From Quercus robur (taxonomy: Eukaryota > Streptophyta > Magnoliopsida > Fagales > Fagaceae): 64,000 nt of DNA. Positions 23,001-33,346 of the stretch are shown in pieces. Both the position numbers and the translations under genes were made by a program. Position 1 is the stretch's first letter; each line of letters begins with the position of its first letter. The notes beneath the pieces were generated by a model, which was given only the letters and a program-made list of their open reading frames with translations, made no database searches and had not been told where the DNA came from. The DNA lies in the NCBI RefSeq assembly GCF_932294415.1, contig NC_065537.1:868001-932000 (forward strand). The letters are read 5' to 3'.

Positions 23001-24207
23001 AGTAGGGGGCTGGGATATCAATGCTGTGAAGAATATTTTCTTACCTCATGAAGCGGAGGCAATCTTAAGTATTCCAATAAGTCCTAGTTTCCCGGAGGAT
23101 GCTTTGATATGGGCTTGGTCGAAAAAAGGTAACTTCCTGGTTAAAAGTGCTTACCAGGTAGCGTTAAGGTGGCTGATTGAAAACAGAGGTAGGGGAGCAG
23201 GGGGTGAGGTGTCAAATCCGAGGAGAAAGAAGGAGTTTTGGAAGTCTATTTGGGGCTTAAACTGTCCAAACAAAGTTAAACACTTTATGTGGAGGGCATG
23301 TAAAAACATACTACCTACAAACTACTGTCTTTGGAGGCGAAAGGTGACTACGGAGGATAAATGTATTTTCTGTGGCCTGAGTGAATCTTCGGGACATGCT
23401 CTTTGGGATTGTTGGGTAGCAGAAGCTGTTTGGAAGGAATCAATGCTATCTTTGCCAAAGGTGAGTCACCCTAATAAAGACTTTATTGATATAATATGGA
23501 AGTTTTGGGTGGAAGGGAAGGAGATAGAGTGGGAACGATTAGCGTGCACAGCATGGGGTATATGGAAGAATAGAAATGCTGCAAAGTTTGAAGGCAAGAC
23601 TAGGCAAGCAAAGGAAATAGTCGCTGAAGTAAGTGTGCTGGTTGAGGAGTTTAAGGGGCTGCAGGATGTTCCAAGACAGAGAGCACAGCTGAGATTAGTA
23701 GGATGGAGTCCTCCTTGTGAAGGATGGTTTAAAGTAAATGTTGACGGAGCGGTGTTTAAAGAGTTGGGCAGTTGCGGAATAGGGGTTGTGATAAGAAATG
23801 AAAGGGGTCTTCTAATGGGAGCTATGAGCAAGAAGCTGGATTTACCCTTGGGAGCGCTGGAAGTGGAGGCGAAGGCCTTTGAAGAGGGCATTCAGCTAGC
23901 AGGTGATCTCGGTTTGAGGAACATTATAGTGGAAGGCGACGCGAAGACAGTGACAGATGCTCTGGCTGGTCGCTGTGCCCCTCCAAGCTCGATTCAGATG
24001 ATTATTGAAGGATCTTGGAGGGGGAGTCATAATGTCCAGGAGTGGCAGATTTCTCATGTTTGTAGGGCCGGCAACTGTGCTGCCCATTTGATGGCAAGAA
24101 ATGCTAAATTTGTAAATGACAGCATTGTGTGGGTGGAGGATACTCCACCCATCCTAGAATGTCAGTTGTTCAAAGATGTATCTGGTTTGGACTTATTGTC
24201 CTTTTAA
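20077..24207 (+). CDS. LINE ORF2: endonuclease, reverse transcriptase, RNase H
   Basis: A 1376-aa polyprotein. The N-terminal APE-type endonuclease keeps N7 (WNCRG), E36 (LSETK), D138 and N140 (GDFNE), RLDR at 196-199 and SDH at 223-225. The reverse transcriptase includes SPGPDGM, FRPISLCNVIYK, the first catalytic aspartate D583 (KLDMSKAYD) and GLRQGDP near 639-645. The metal-binding motif reads VADD (688-691). A zf-RVT region (WGLNCPNKVKHFMWRACKN, CIFCG) precedes an RNase H domain starting at D1223 (VNVDGA), with EVEA and EGDA. The protein nicks target DNA, primes reverse transcription on it and removes RNA. Every other motif is intact; V688 replaces the usual F/Y. Confidence 0.95.
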   Translation: MSILAWNCRGLGSATAVRSLTDLVKEVYPFLVFLSETKAKQRRIKGLQRKLQLTQGITVPCDGRSGGLVLMWKEGAEVCLQSCSNSHIDVVVREGNGALPWRATGFYGHPDAGMRFISWELIRSLKRQCDLPWVFFGDFNEIVHSDEKLGWLDRDARQMEGFRECLSDCGLVDLGFVGQRYTWCNGRIGEQRTLVRLDRMVANERWLNMFREAKVYHRAMAASDHCLLNLSLRRQVNRRGGRKRFMFEAMWTREEGCRKVIEEAWDPLNCNPDVQIMDRLKCCQEGLQTWNRRVFGNVNKTLKQKQNRLQQLEMLNLLHEPAEEIKALKKEINEVTLREEMMWNQRSRAVWVKCGDRNTKFFHATASNRRRRNRIEGLYDCEGRWKEDKEEVEGIILNYFQEIFSTSHPVEFGCSLGAIERRVSDDMNDDLLQEFREEEVRCALKQMHPTKSPGPDGMSPVFFQSYWDVVGPQVVDCVLNTIKTGVMPNGLNDTFICLIPKVNCPQKMSEFRPISLCNVIYKMVSKVLANRLKKVLPAVISEAQSAFVPGRQITDNVLVAFETMHYINQKRMGKKGLMAIKLDMSKAYDRVEWAYLEAIMRRLGFQERWISLMMMCVNSVSYSVLLNGEPKGRILPTRGLRQGDPISPYLFLLCAEGLSTMLRVGEVRGIPRGIAVCRQAPVVSHLLVADDCIVFCNASIEEGARVTKILEEYERESGQKLNREKTSLFSSKNTSEEVKEEVKDMFGAQVIHQHERYLGLPPLVGRGKKKAFQRILDQVGRKVAGWKGKLLTMAGREILIKAVAQATPMYTMNCFKLPDALCNEINSLIRNFWWGQRDKERKLAWLAWEKMCTPKAEGGMGFKDLKAFNLALLAKQGWRLIQNTESLAHRVLKAKYFPNSNFLEAQIGKKPSYTWRSLMDAKEVLRRGWKWNIGNGQKTKIWADRWIPIPNSFMVVSPKPQNFEGELVETLIDREVGGWDINAVKNIFLPHEAEAILSIPISPSFPEDALIWAWSKKGNFLVKSAYQVALRWLIENRGRGAGGEVSNPRRKKEFWKSIWGLNCPNKVKHFMWRACKNILPTNYCLWRRKVTTEDKCIFCGLSESSGHALWDCWVAEAVWKESMLSLPKVSHPNKDFIDIIWKFWVEGKEIEWERLACTAWGIWKNRNAAKFEGKTRQAKEIVAEVSVLVEEFKGLQDVPRQRAQLRLVGWSPPCEGWFKVNVDGAVFKELGSCGIGVVIRNERGLLMGAMSKKLDLPLGALEVEAKAFEEGIQLAGDLGLRNIIVEGDAKTVTDALAGRCAPPSSIQMIIEGSWRGSHNVQEWQISHVCRAGNCAAHLMARNAKFVNDSIVWVEDTPPILECQLFKDVSGLDLLSF

Positions 24208-24272
24208 TGAAAGTTTGCTGAAAGTTGGATTATCAAAAAAAAAAAAAAAAAAAAAAAATTGTGTCCCTTATA

Positions 24273-24499
24273 CATATTTTGTAACTATTTTGTAAGGGTC
24301 CAGTTTACGCGTGAGGAATTTTGCTTGGAAAGACTCAGATAATTTTGGTTTCACTAGTAAATTTCCATGATATTGCAATGTAAGAAGTGCAATTAATTGG
24401 CCATAGTTCACACATAAAGCAAGACTACGTTAAAATCTCCTCTCGCTTGTATTCACTTATGACCAGCAAAGTAACATTTGAAACAAATAACCTTCTTCT

Positions 24500-24539
<40 letters not shown>

Positions 24540-24662
24540 CACATTTTGGGACGTTACAAGTTTCCTCCCATTATTTTATTATTAATGAAAAATTAACTCT
24601 CTATTTGCCCTAAATCTGTACATACATGACTCAAAACACCATTGTTTCTTAATACATTACAA
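24273..24662. other. Spacer with a long poly-T run
   Basis: No gene is seen. A run of 38 T lies at 24502-24539, and the phenylalanine-rich frame across it is an artefact. Confidence 0.7.
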
Positions 24663-25794
24663 CAGTGGCGACTCCAGGAATTTTTTTCAGGGTGTTCCTC
24701 AATAAGCATAAATTAAACAATCTAATAAAAAGAAAATTTTCTATATTGACAACAACAACAATAAAAAAACACGCAAATACATAAAGTTTACAATTGTCTT
24801 TTACGTGGTTTTCTTATCAAATATTTATCCATAATTCTAGTAAAAGAATAAACGATAAATTATAAGTTCATTTGAAATATTAATAAAATTATTAATTATT
24901 GTTGTTTAGTTGTTTCATTAATTTGTTTGTCTTTTATAAACTATAATTTGTTATATTGTTGTTTCATTAATTATAAAATTATTAATTATTGTTTAGCCTA
25001 ACATAATTTAATTTGTTTATCTTTTATAATGTATTGTTTCATTATTGTTTAGCCTAACATAATTTAGTTGTGTAATTTGTTTATTAATTGTCTTCTATAA
25101 TTTGTTATGTGTTTAATTAATATGTATAATGTAATTAAAAATTGAGTGGGCCAATCAAGTGATAAACCCAAGCCTTAAATTATACCCATGTCATAACCCA
25201 AACCATAAACCAAGGCCCACCCTTTAATTTAATTTAATTTTTAATAACTTTTTTTTCCATTTTCCTTTGTTTTCTCCATCAGGTCTTATTTTAACTTATG
25301 TGTCATTTTTGCTTTAACCTTTTTCTCTTATTCACATGTGCTTTACATCTTATCTCTATCCTATCTCTTCTAGATTTTTCTTCAGATCTACTTTCCTCTT
25401 TTCTTTCTTCATTCTTATTTCTTAGTCACAGCTTTTCTTCGTCCTCAAGCATCATTTTACGCCGCCACCATGCTTCTTTCAACAAGCATTGTTCATCCCT
25501 AATAGAACCTCCATGCCCCTCTCTCAAGCCGCCTCTACCCAGCACAACGTCTCCTCACCTCCATTACTGATCTATATCTGTTTTGTTTGGATTATAGGTT
25601 TATATTTTCATTATTTTGTATGGGAAATCAAGAGTTTTTGTTTCGGCCGGGAATCCCTTTTTGGTTGAGGGTATTCCTAATTTTTTTTTTTTAAGAGTAA
25701 ACAAATAAAAAAATTTTAATTATTATATATAATTTTTTTTTTCAAGTCAGGGTGTTCCTAGGGACACCTGGGCTTGAACGTGGCGTCGCCACTG
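24663..25794. mobile_element. Non-autonomous hAT element with perfect 8-bp TSD
   Basis: The ends form an inverted repeat: CAGTGGCGACTCCA at left, and the complement of CAGTGGCGACGCCA at right. The 8-bp direct repeat CATTACAA flanks it at 24655-24662 and 25795-25802. An 8-bp TSD and CAGTGGCG-type ends are characteristic of hAT transposons. The subterminal sequence GGGTGTTCCT occurs near both ends. No transposase is present. A 90-aa leucine/serine-rich frame at 25298-25570 has no domain, though the pyrimidine-rich block around it (25250-25560) may be captured host sequence. Confidence 0.93.
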
Positions 25795-25802
25795 CATTAC
25801 AA

Positions 25803-28800
25803 TGCAGTCACTTATAAAAAGGGAATTTAACATCTTTTAAATCCTTGAAAGTATTTATAATTGAATCTAAACTAAATGTTGAAATTGTTGTCCCTTTCAA
25901 TGTATAACATCAAAGACTAAAAAATAAAAATAAAATAAGAATTATGTTTATTATCTTACAAAAGAAGCAATTGTTATTTCTGAGTAAAAGCGAATACAAG
26001 AATGTGGGTGATATGCATGATGCATCAATTATAAATTTAAACTTCTCAATTTATAGATTTATTCATAAATTTATCTTAGTTCAAAATAATAGTTAAAGCA
26101 TTATGATGTGCGACATTTTTATTTTATGATGTATTTGTTTATCTCTCTATATTGGTTTTTGTGATTTGTCTTTTAATTTATTACTATTTTTTTTTTGTCT
26201 CAAAAATGATATCAATAGCATATTAAATTTTCAACTTATACACATTGTTGCCCCACTAACACCACTATCAATTTATTATCCTCTGCCAGCACTATCAATC
26301 TGATGCCCTCCCTTTTTATACTTGAATCAAAGAGATGAATTTGGGCTAAAATAGTGGTTTGTTAGGCTGGGTTGTAATTTATAAAAATGGCTGAAGATTG
26401 TTGTTTGGGCTGGGTTTTTTTTTGGGACTGATAATTAGTGTTGTTTTGACTGGATTATGACCTTGTTTGGGTTTAATGTTGTTATTTGGGCTGGGTTAAG
26501 ATTTTAGTGTTGAAGGGGGGCAAGCCTTTTGAAGCAAGGGGACCCAACTAAAAAAAAAAAAAAAAAAACTCTTCTAATGAAATTTGGTTTCAAGAGCTTT
26601 GATCATGCTCAAGACGACTTCTAATGAAATTTACAATACATTACTTCACATGCTCCACAATGCAAATCTCATCAGTACGAACTCCTCAAAAGTCAAAAGG
26701 ATTATCAAAATTACAAATCAAACAAATGGCACTTGAATTTTAGCTGCACTAGCTAGCCATTTAGGCTTTTTGATCATTTGATTACATTTACAGGTCCACA
26801 CAAAAGCGCAACATATGTGAACAACATAAATATATATAAACAACCTGCTTCTGAAGCCACCTTGTTGATTTGACCTTTAACAAACTGGCTGATTCAAGAT
26901 TATTAAGACTCCATTGCGTCTTTCAGTTACAATGTTTCATATTTGGTTATTCATGGTCAGAAAAATGAAATTTGACAGAAGTATAGCTTGACATCCATGG
27001 CATGTACATTCACGATGTAGACTGGAGCTTCATCTTCAAGCATTTTTGCTTCACGGAGGAGAGAAAGGGAGCTTTGTTGTTCTACAATAATGAGCTTTGC
27101 CATTCTGCCTATGAAGCTCTCTCATTTAGCTATCTTGCACCGGAACACAAGACATGAAGGTGCATCCTTGCTTAACAATTTTCACCAGTATAGACTGCTT
27201 CTCCGATAGGTTTAGAGTGCATTAGTTTAACAAACGAAGTCATTGATTTAGGATGAAGAGGAGAAAAATGAAAAGCTTATGAGTAAAACTTGAGAATTAA
27301 AAAGTTTCAACTACAGGTTTATTACGGCGAATATAATGAAATTTTTTACTTTAGAAATCAAAATGATTCTATCAATTGACAATAAAGAGAAAACTTCTCT
27401 TCTATTTCCCTTTTCTATAAAAGAACAATTATACTTGCAATTTTTAAGCTCTTCTAACCTCCAACCATCCAAAGATCATTCTGGTGTTTGATTCCCAACC
27501 CATCGATTCTAACAAATTCTCAATAAGAAGTACAGCATATTGACAATTCATGTTTCTGTATGCTGGATATAACTTATAAGACCATTCTTTCAATTAAACA
27601 TTGTATGTAGACAAAATTTAATCTGAACCTTGTATAAAGAAATCTTGGACTAGCCCTCTTAATTCCCTGCAAATCGCAACTTATTTACTATGATTTTAAA
27701 CTCACATGGACACAGCAGATTTACAATTTTACATTGACCAATACTTGTGGTAATAAATAAAATTTATATTGACAATTACATATTTATATTGCTCTCCTTC
27801 TATAGATAATATGAAAAAGCTAACAGGAAGCACCTTAGTATGAGAAAAGGAGGAAGAAGAAATAGGTACCTGTAGTAGATGAGATATGCAGAACCAGTCT
27901 ACCAGAACCCAGAGTTTATATGGTTCACGTTCTTTGAAAAATTCATGGTCAATAACACATATGCCAGACAAAAACAAAGGAAAAAAAATACAAAAATCAG
28001 AGAAGCAAGTGAGAGTTGCTATTTCAATTGAAGCTACTGTTGTATGTTAAGAGTACAAAAAAGTTGATGAAAAAAGTACATAACTCTCAATATATCCTTC
28101 TTTTAACTTCAATTCTCTTACCAAGAACACCGATGCTACAACTGCTTGGCAATTGTTATATCATAGAGGTCATATTAAGCCCCCTTCTAAATATATGTTC
28201 AAGTCAAGGGAAAAAAAAAAGAATTCAAACCTTCCTGATGGTGGGGAGAAAACAGAGGGCATAAAGGCTGCAAAGAATGAAATTGGGGGTCAATCTTTCA
28301 AATCATCATCACTATAAAACTCACTACTCTAGTGCACCATTCTCCATGCTTAATTATAACTTTAAGCGCGAGTTGTTTTACTACGTAAATGACCCTTGTC
28401 TATGGTTTAAATCACATGTAGTCTATACAAGAAATCTGTAATTAGTAATTACACTTAGATACTTCTTTACAGTAAATGAAGTTGAACCTTTGTGTCACTT
28501 CCAGTGTGGCTATTCCATTTCCATTCCTAGAAGTGTTTGTTATTGTCTAATAAAGTGGTTTCAACAGTCATGCACTAATTGCCTCATTGGTTATATCAAA
28601 TATTATTGAATATATAATATATGGTCTTAACTTGGCAAACTATGAAATGGGAACACGATCGTATTGTAGAGTTTGTCTCTTTGGTCAGTTGGTGTAGAGT
28701 TTGTGTTTATTGCTAACAGCCTACCACTACAGAAGTATAGATCACATCTCATGCACCGCATGACTTATTGTCTAGATTCATTTTAGTTGTACTATACATA

Positions 28801-29918
28801 TTTAATTTATTCTGTTTCTCACCAAAAAAAAAAAGAAAAAAAAATTCTAAACTTTAGAGTTAGTTTATAATAGCCTTTTTTTGGATAGAATGTAATAGCC
28901 CAAGGTTAGTCTATATATGTATACCCCCGATTGTCTCGTTGTATATATAATACATATCGCAAATAGTAAATATGTAACATCAAGAGACCTTTTGCTCATT
29001 CTCAAAAAAAGAAAAAAGAAAAAAAAGAGAGACCTTTCGCTATGGATGTAAGCTTCTAAATCCATACCACGTTAATTATGCTCTCTCTCTGTGTGCCCAT
29101 AAATTATAATTACTAGATATCAAAAAGTGGTTATCACAGTTTGAAGGAATATTGGAGAAGAACTGTGATGCAACAGTTGTGAAGACTATAACACGTTTTA
29201 ATTAAGCTCTAGTTTTGAGGGATTTCCAAGGAAATTTGGTGGGAGCGGCTGAGGTAGAACTGTAGAAGCAATCAGATGGGCAGTTACTCGGAAAAGTAGG
29301 AAGAATATTGGCCGATTGCTATCACAAGTGATTCAAAGAATTGTGTATGTACGTTTTATCTAGCCAAGAATCACCAAATGTATCATATTTTGGTACAATT
29401 CAAATTAATGTCTTAGAATTTTGTTAATTGCTCCTTTGGTTTTGGTTTATACTTTACAGTGGAGCTAATAGAGCTACCCATAAGCTATGCAAGTGAGCAC
29501 TAAAAAATGTTGTTGGGATATATGTTTGTAAACTTGGAGTCTCTCTCCTTGTATTTATAAGGTCTCTATGAGAATAAGGTATCTCTCGTGCCCACTTCAG
29601 AGAGCAGGCCTTTGGCAAGTTTATTGTAGCATGGAGCTCATAAATATGTGAGAGTACGAGGGACCCATTACATGAAAATGACTTATGAGATATTTTTGGT
29701 TGATGGTGGATACATAATTGTTATTTTGTTTAGATTTTAATGTTACTTTTCATTCGAGAGGGAAAAAAAAAAAATCCATTTTTCTCATTTTAAAGTTGGT
29801 ATATATGGAAACTTTTTTAAAAAAATAAATTAAAATTTTATTATTTTTATTTATTTATTTTTGTTATTTTTTTTTGAGGAAATACGTTGTCTAATTATGA
29901 TAAAGCTATTGTTTTGAG
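25803..29918. other. 4-kb intergenic stretch, no gene recognised
   Basis: I see only AT-rich non-coding sequence, with A-runs at about 26551-26568 and 28824-28842 and a purine-rich tract at 29007-29030. A short stretch at about 29873-29906 (GAGGAAATACGTTGTC) recurs inverted near 61236-61258. Open frames at 27729-27977 and 28016-28264 show no family resemblance. Decayed transposons are likely but cannot be bounded. Confidence 0.5.
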
Positions 29919-31658
29919 TTACAGCAACGTTTTTTTAAAAATGTCGCTAAAATGGAAAAGGATTAAAGAATTGGCATCGTCGTATGGTTGAATCGTGCCC
30001 TCTAGGTCATCGTCATTGAAGGCAATAGGCTCCCGAGTGTACTTCAACTTCTTTTTGGAGGGTTGCTCACCCGTGCAACTTTCCGCCAATACCATAGCCA
30101 CCACCCCCTTCCTCTTGGACACCTGAGTGCCCCTTGGAGCTACATGGATGACTTCTATTACTCCCAATGGGGGTGGAAGAGGATTCCCCCGAGGCTGAGT
30201 ACCCTGCTCGGCCTCTTGATTCCTTGGGTCCACTATGAACTCTTTCAAATACCCCGCCTTCACCAACTGCTCTAGATGGTCTTTTAACACTCTGCACTGT
30301 TCAGTGGTATGCCCTTTATCCCTATGATAAATACAGTACATGTTTTGATTCCTCCTTGAAGGGTCACCCCCCATCTTGTTTGACCACCAGAAGTACGGCT
30401 CATTCTTGATTCTATCCACAATCTTGTGCACCGGCTCCTTGAACGTTACATTCACCTCCCCCATCTGTGGCCCTGGCTCTCGAATCCTCAAGTCCTTCCG
30501 GGGCCTTGACTAGAAACCGTTTTGCCGACGATGATTTATGACCAGGGCCTTACCACTACTTTGCAACTGGTCATCCTCTAACCATTTATATTCTTCAATA
30601 CGCCTTATCAACTGCCTCATATCCTTGGGAAGCCTCCTTGTTAAGGACTCTCGCAATTCAGAATCCTCGGGCAATCCCAATTGAAAGGTACTTGCCATGA
30701 TTTTTTCGTTACCTCTGCCAATCTCGTTGTACAGTTCCTAATACCAATTAGCGTAGCTATGGAGGGTTTCCCCAGCCCCCATTTTCATTAATAGTAGGGC
30801 ATCCACGGGTTGCGAAACTTAGCTGCAAGTCATAAACTAGACTCCAAACTCTTGAATCAGCTTGGAGAAACTGTGAATTGAGCCTTTCCTTAATCCATTG
30901 AACCACCTTGGAGCGGTGGGCTTGAAACTCGAAGGGAATACCTTACACATTAGTGCATCGTTATGAGTGTGCAAAGACATCATTTGAATATAATGGCTTA
31001 CGTGCTCTACCGAGTCCGTCTTTCCATCATAAGAATTGAATGGCAGTCGTGTGAATCTGCTCGGCATTGGGGCCTATTCAATGTTCCTCGAGAATCGTGA
31101 TCAGGCAGCTCTGCACAATGCACGACTCATAGTGTCCATGGCAACATTCCGGGGTTGTCGCTCCTCTAGGGAGATCGAGTCCTGATCTGTATATTCCCGT
31201 GAGCGATCTCGGTGTCGGTGAGATTTTAACTGATGGGACCTTACTCCATAGCGACCTCCCGCACTTGTCGACCCTTCTTCACGTTCTTCGTGGTCTCTTC
31301 TCCGACGCCTACCTCTTGCTTCAAACTCCAAATCCTTTACCAACCTATGCAAACACTCAAGTTCCTCGTCCCTCCTTTCACTTTCCTTGTCCCTTCTATC
31401 AAAACGACTGCGCTCCGAAGCGCCGAACATCATTCGGTATGTTTGAAATGACTCTTTTCTATGGCCGAACTGACCTTTCTCTTGCTCATACTCCTTATCT
31501 TCGCGTCTCTTCTGTCTCCTCTCCCACCAAGTAGACCCCGGAAAAGATCTCCTGGAACCACTTTCAACATAACTCCCTGCTTGACTTTCGGACATTTCCC
31601 CTGTACGTGTCTCGGCAGAATCACAGCTACGTAGGAGATTTCCCACAGACGGCGCCAA
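29919..31658 (-). pseudogene. Ty3/gypsy retrotransposon gag remnant
   Basis: Several minus-strand frames line up as a decayed gag. The N-terminal charged region (31658-31101) is followed by a capsid-like part, RFTRLPFNSYDGKTDSVEHV and FKPTAPRWFNGL (31067-30837). Then come STFQLGLPEDSELRESLTRR (30698-30510) and a CxxHRDKGHTTEQCRVLKDHLE zinc-finger-like segment typical of plant gypsy gag (in 30491-29919). Stops at 30510, around 30840 and near 31100 break the frame. No protease, RT or integrase is present, so the element is truncated near 29919. Confidence 0.85.
31641..31658 (-). other. Primer-binding-site region of the gypsy remnant
   Basis: The minus strand reads TGGCGCCGTCTGTGGGAA, directly between the LTR end (31660) and the gag leader. 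TGGCGCC starts are usual for plant gypsy primer-binding sites. Confidence 0.7.
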
Positions 31659-31659
31659 T

Positions 31660-32221
31660 TGTGTTCAATCAAAATATGGCTAACGAAGTCAACCTATATT
31701 TGGGCTCACAATCTATTTATATAATGGGTTTCATGTTTCCTACTATGGGTAATCCTTTGCTCGGAGACCCAGTTGCGCACTCGTTTTCGTAAACCCTCTT
31801 TTTCTCTTGATATAGTCACTCTTATTCTCTCTATTTTCTCTCTGGAGTTGCCAACCCCTCTTCTCAATCTATTCTCCTATTTATAGCTTGAAGCAAGTGG
31901 AGGTGTCATGATTACTTCATTACTTGTGCAAAGGGGGGTCCAATCTTATCGTTTCTAAATTGATGTTTAGTCGGGAAAGGTGGTAATGGCATTGGAATTG
32001 ATTCTCACCTTCAAAAGACTGCTCGGCAGTGATATTCCCTAAGGCACTTCCGAGTAGCCGAGTACAGGGCGTCTCCAAGCTATGATACTCCCGACCAGGT
32101 TACCCAAGACAGCGCAATCTCATTTCAGCTATTGGGCCCGGATTGGGCCCCAAGGTGTCCGGATCGAGGTGATAGGTCCAAAAAGGGACGAGGTGGCGTA
32201 TTGGGCCGCCAATAGTGATCA
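31660..32221 (-). mobile_element. 5' LTR of the gypsy remnant
   Basis: On the minus strand this block begins TGATCACTATTGGCGGCC and ends GATTGAACACA, two bases before the primer-binding site. A TATA-like TATAAATAGGAG lies on the minus strand at about 31880-31892. The end facing the gag is fixed by the PBS; the outer end at 32221 is a best guess from the TG/CA rule. The partner LTR is missing. Confidence 0.6.
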
Positions 32222-33346
32222 AGTTGATTGTGACCCCAAAATGTGTGGACCAAAATAGTATTTTCTTCAAAAATTATAATATAAAACACTATCTAAATAA
32301 TATTTTAAGTGATATCTACTAATTATATAAAAAGTGTCAAGAGTGAGAGACCAAAACAAAGATATGGAGGCATTTCTACAGTGCTTTTGGTTTAGTTAAT
32401 TGGACTATAAGTTTAATCAAAATTATTTTCAAGTCTTTAACATTACTTTCTTTCATTTCAGTCCTTTAAGTTTCAAGCTTATTCAATTAAGGTCTCCCCA
32501 TCAACTTTTGTTAAATGTTGCGGTTAATTGTCTAAATATTTTCCTTCAAATTTTTTAAATTGAAAAAAAATCCAATTTATGATTGAAAAATATTTCCATA
32601 ATTTTTTTAATTTATTTATAAATTTTAATGGAAGTTGATGGAGAGGTCTTAATTGAATAAACTTGAAACTTAAAGGATTGAAATGAACGAAAGTAAAGTT
32701 AGAGTATTGAAATGAATTTTGATGAAACTTAGAGTGTGAGTTTTGCATTTTTGTTTTTTTTTTAATTTAAAATTTTTTAAAAAATCCACATGTATTTGTG
32801 TTAAAAATCACCATTCATACCAGTTTGCTTTGAGCTTATTTTTTTTTTTAAACATTTATATGTAGTGATATATATATATATATATATATATAGCATTTTA
32901 GTTTAGGAGGTGTTATACTAACACAACAAATTGTCATAATATTTTCACAATTATTGAGATGCCAGTTCTTTATAGGTCAAAATAAAATATACTCCATCCA
33001 TCCCAAATTGTTGGTCATGTTTAGAAAGTATAGCTTTTTAAGGGAATATCATTTAATGTATCGTTTGTTAGGTAAAAATGTAATAAATTTCCAAAACTAC
33101 CATCATTAATTTAAACTATAGAGAAATAATTGTATTGATTTTTTAAATAAATTAAAGGGTAGAAAAGAATTCTATTCATTTTGGGATAGAGAGGATAATA
33201 AAGTAATAAACTATCAGAGTGTGACCAACCAACTGAAACTTTTGGGAAAATGTTATGACATTTTAGTGTTATCACAATATTTTTTACAATTTCTTAGGTG
33301 TCAATCGAACATAGATCAAAATAAAATAATAAAATATCATACCAGG
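32222..33346. other. Repeat-rich spacer
   Basis: No gene. It contains the inverted repeat at 32417-32722 and a TA run at 32869-32893. Two copies of a dispersed motif containing CACAATATTTT and TAGGTCAAAATAAA lie at about 32920-32990 and 33255-33335; related copies occur near 57950-58030 and 58280-58350. A block at 32260-32330 recurs at 38385-38490. Confidence 0.6.
32417..32722. repeat. Foldback element with roughly 100-bp arms
   Basis: The left arm (32417-32517) contains AGTTTCAAGCTTATTCAATT. The right arm (32621-32722) contains AATTGAATAAACTTGAAACT, its near-perfect inverted complement. The arms agree over about 100 bp with scattered mismatches around a 100-bp AT-rich centre. One arm of the same family appears in intron 4 of the aminotransferase gene (about 42870-42970). 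Confidence 0.8.

Larger units (their letters stand above)
18408..24259 (+). mobile_element. Full-length L1-type LINE with intact ORF1 and ORF2
   Basis: This 5.85-kb element is bounded by a 13-bp target-site duplication TGTGTCCCTTATA (18395-18407 and 24260-24272). It ends in a poly-A tail of about 24 nt (24235-24258). It has a roughly 190-nt 5' UTR, ORF1 (18596-20080), ORF2 (20077-24207) and a very short 3' UTR. The perfect TSD, full length and lack of stops indicate a recent insertion by target-primed reverse transcription. It landed next to an NLR relic. It is not the same lineage as the LINE remnants at 44-57 kb, whose RT differs in many residues. Confidence 0.96.

Noticed and set aside
23466..23891. 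141-aa minus-strand frame opposite LINE ORF2
   Set aside because: It is antisense to the intact RNase H region of ORF2.
24387..24596. 69-aa phenylalanine-rich frame
   Set aside because: It is created by a 38-nt T run.
31199..31534. Plus-strand 111-aa frame opposite gag
   Set aside because: It is the antisense of the arginine- and glutamate-rich gag sequence.
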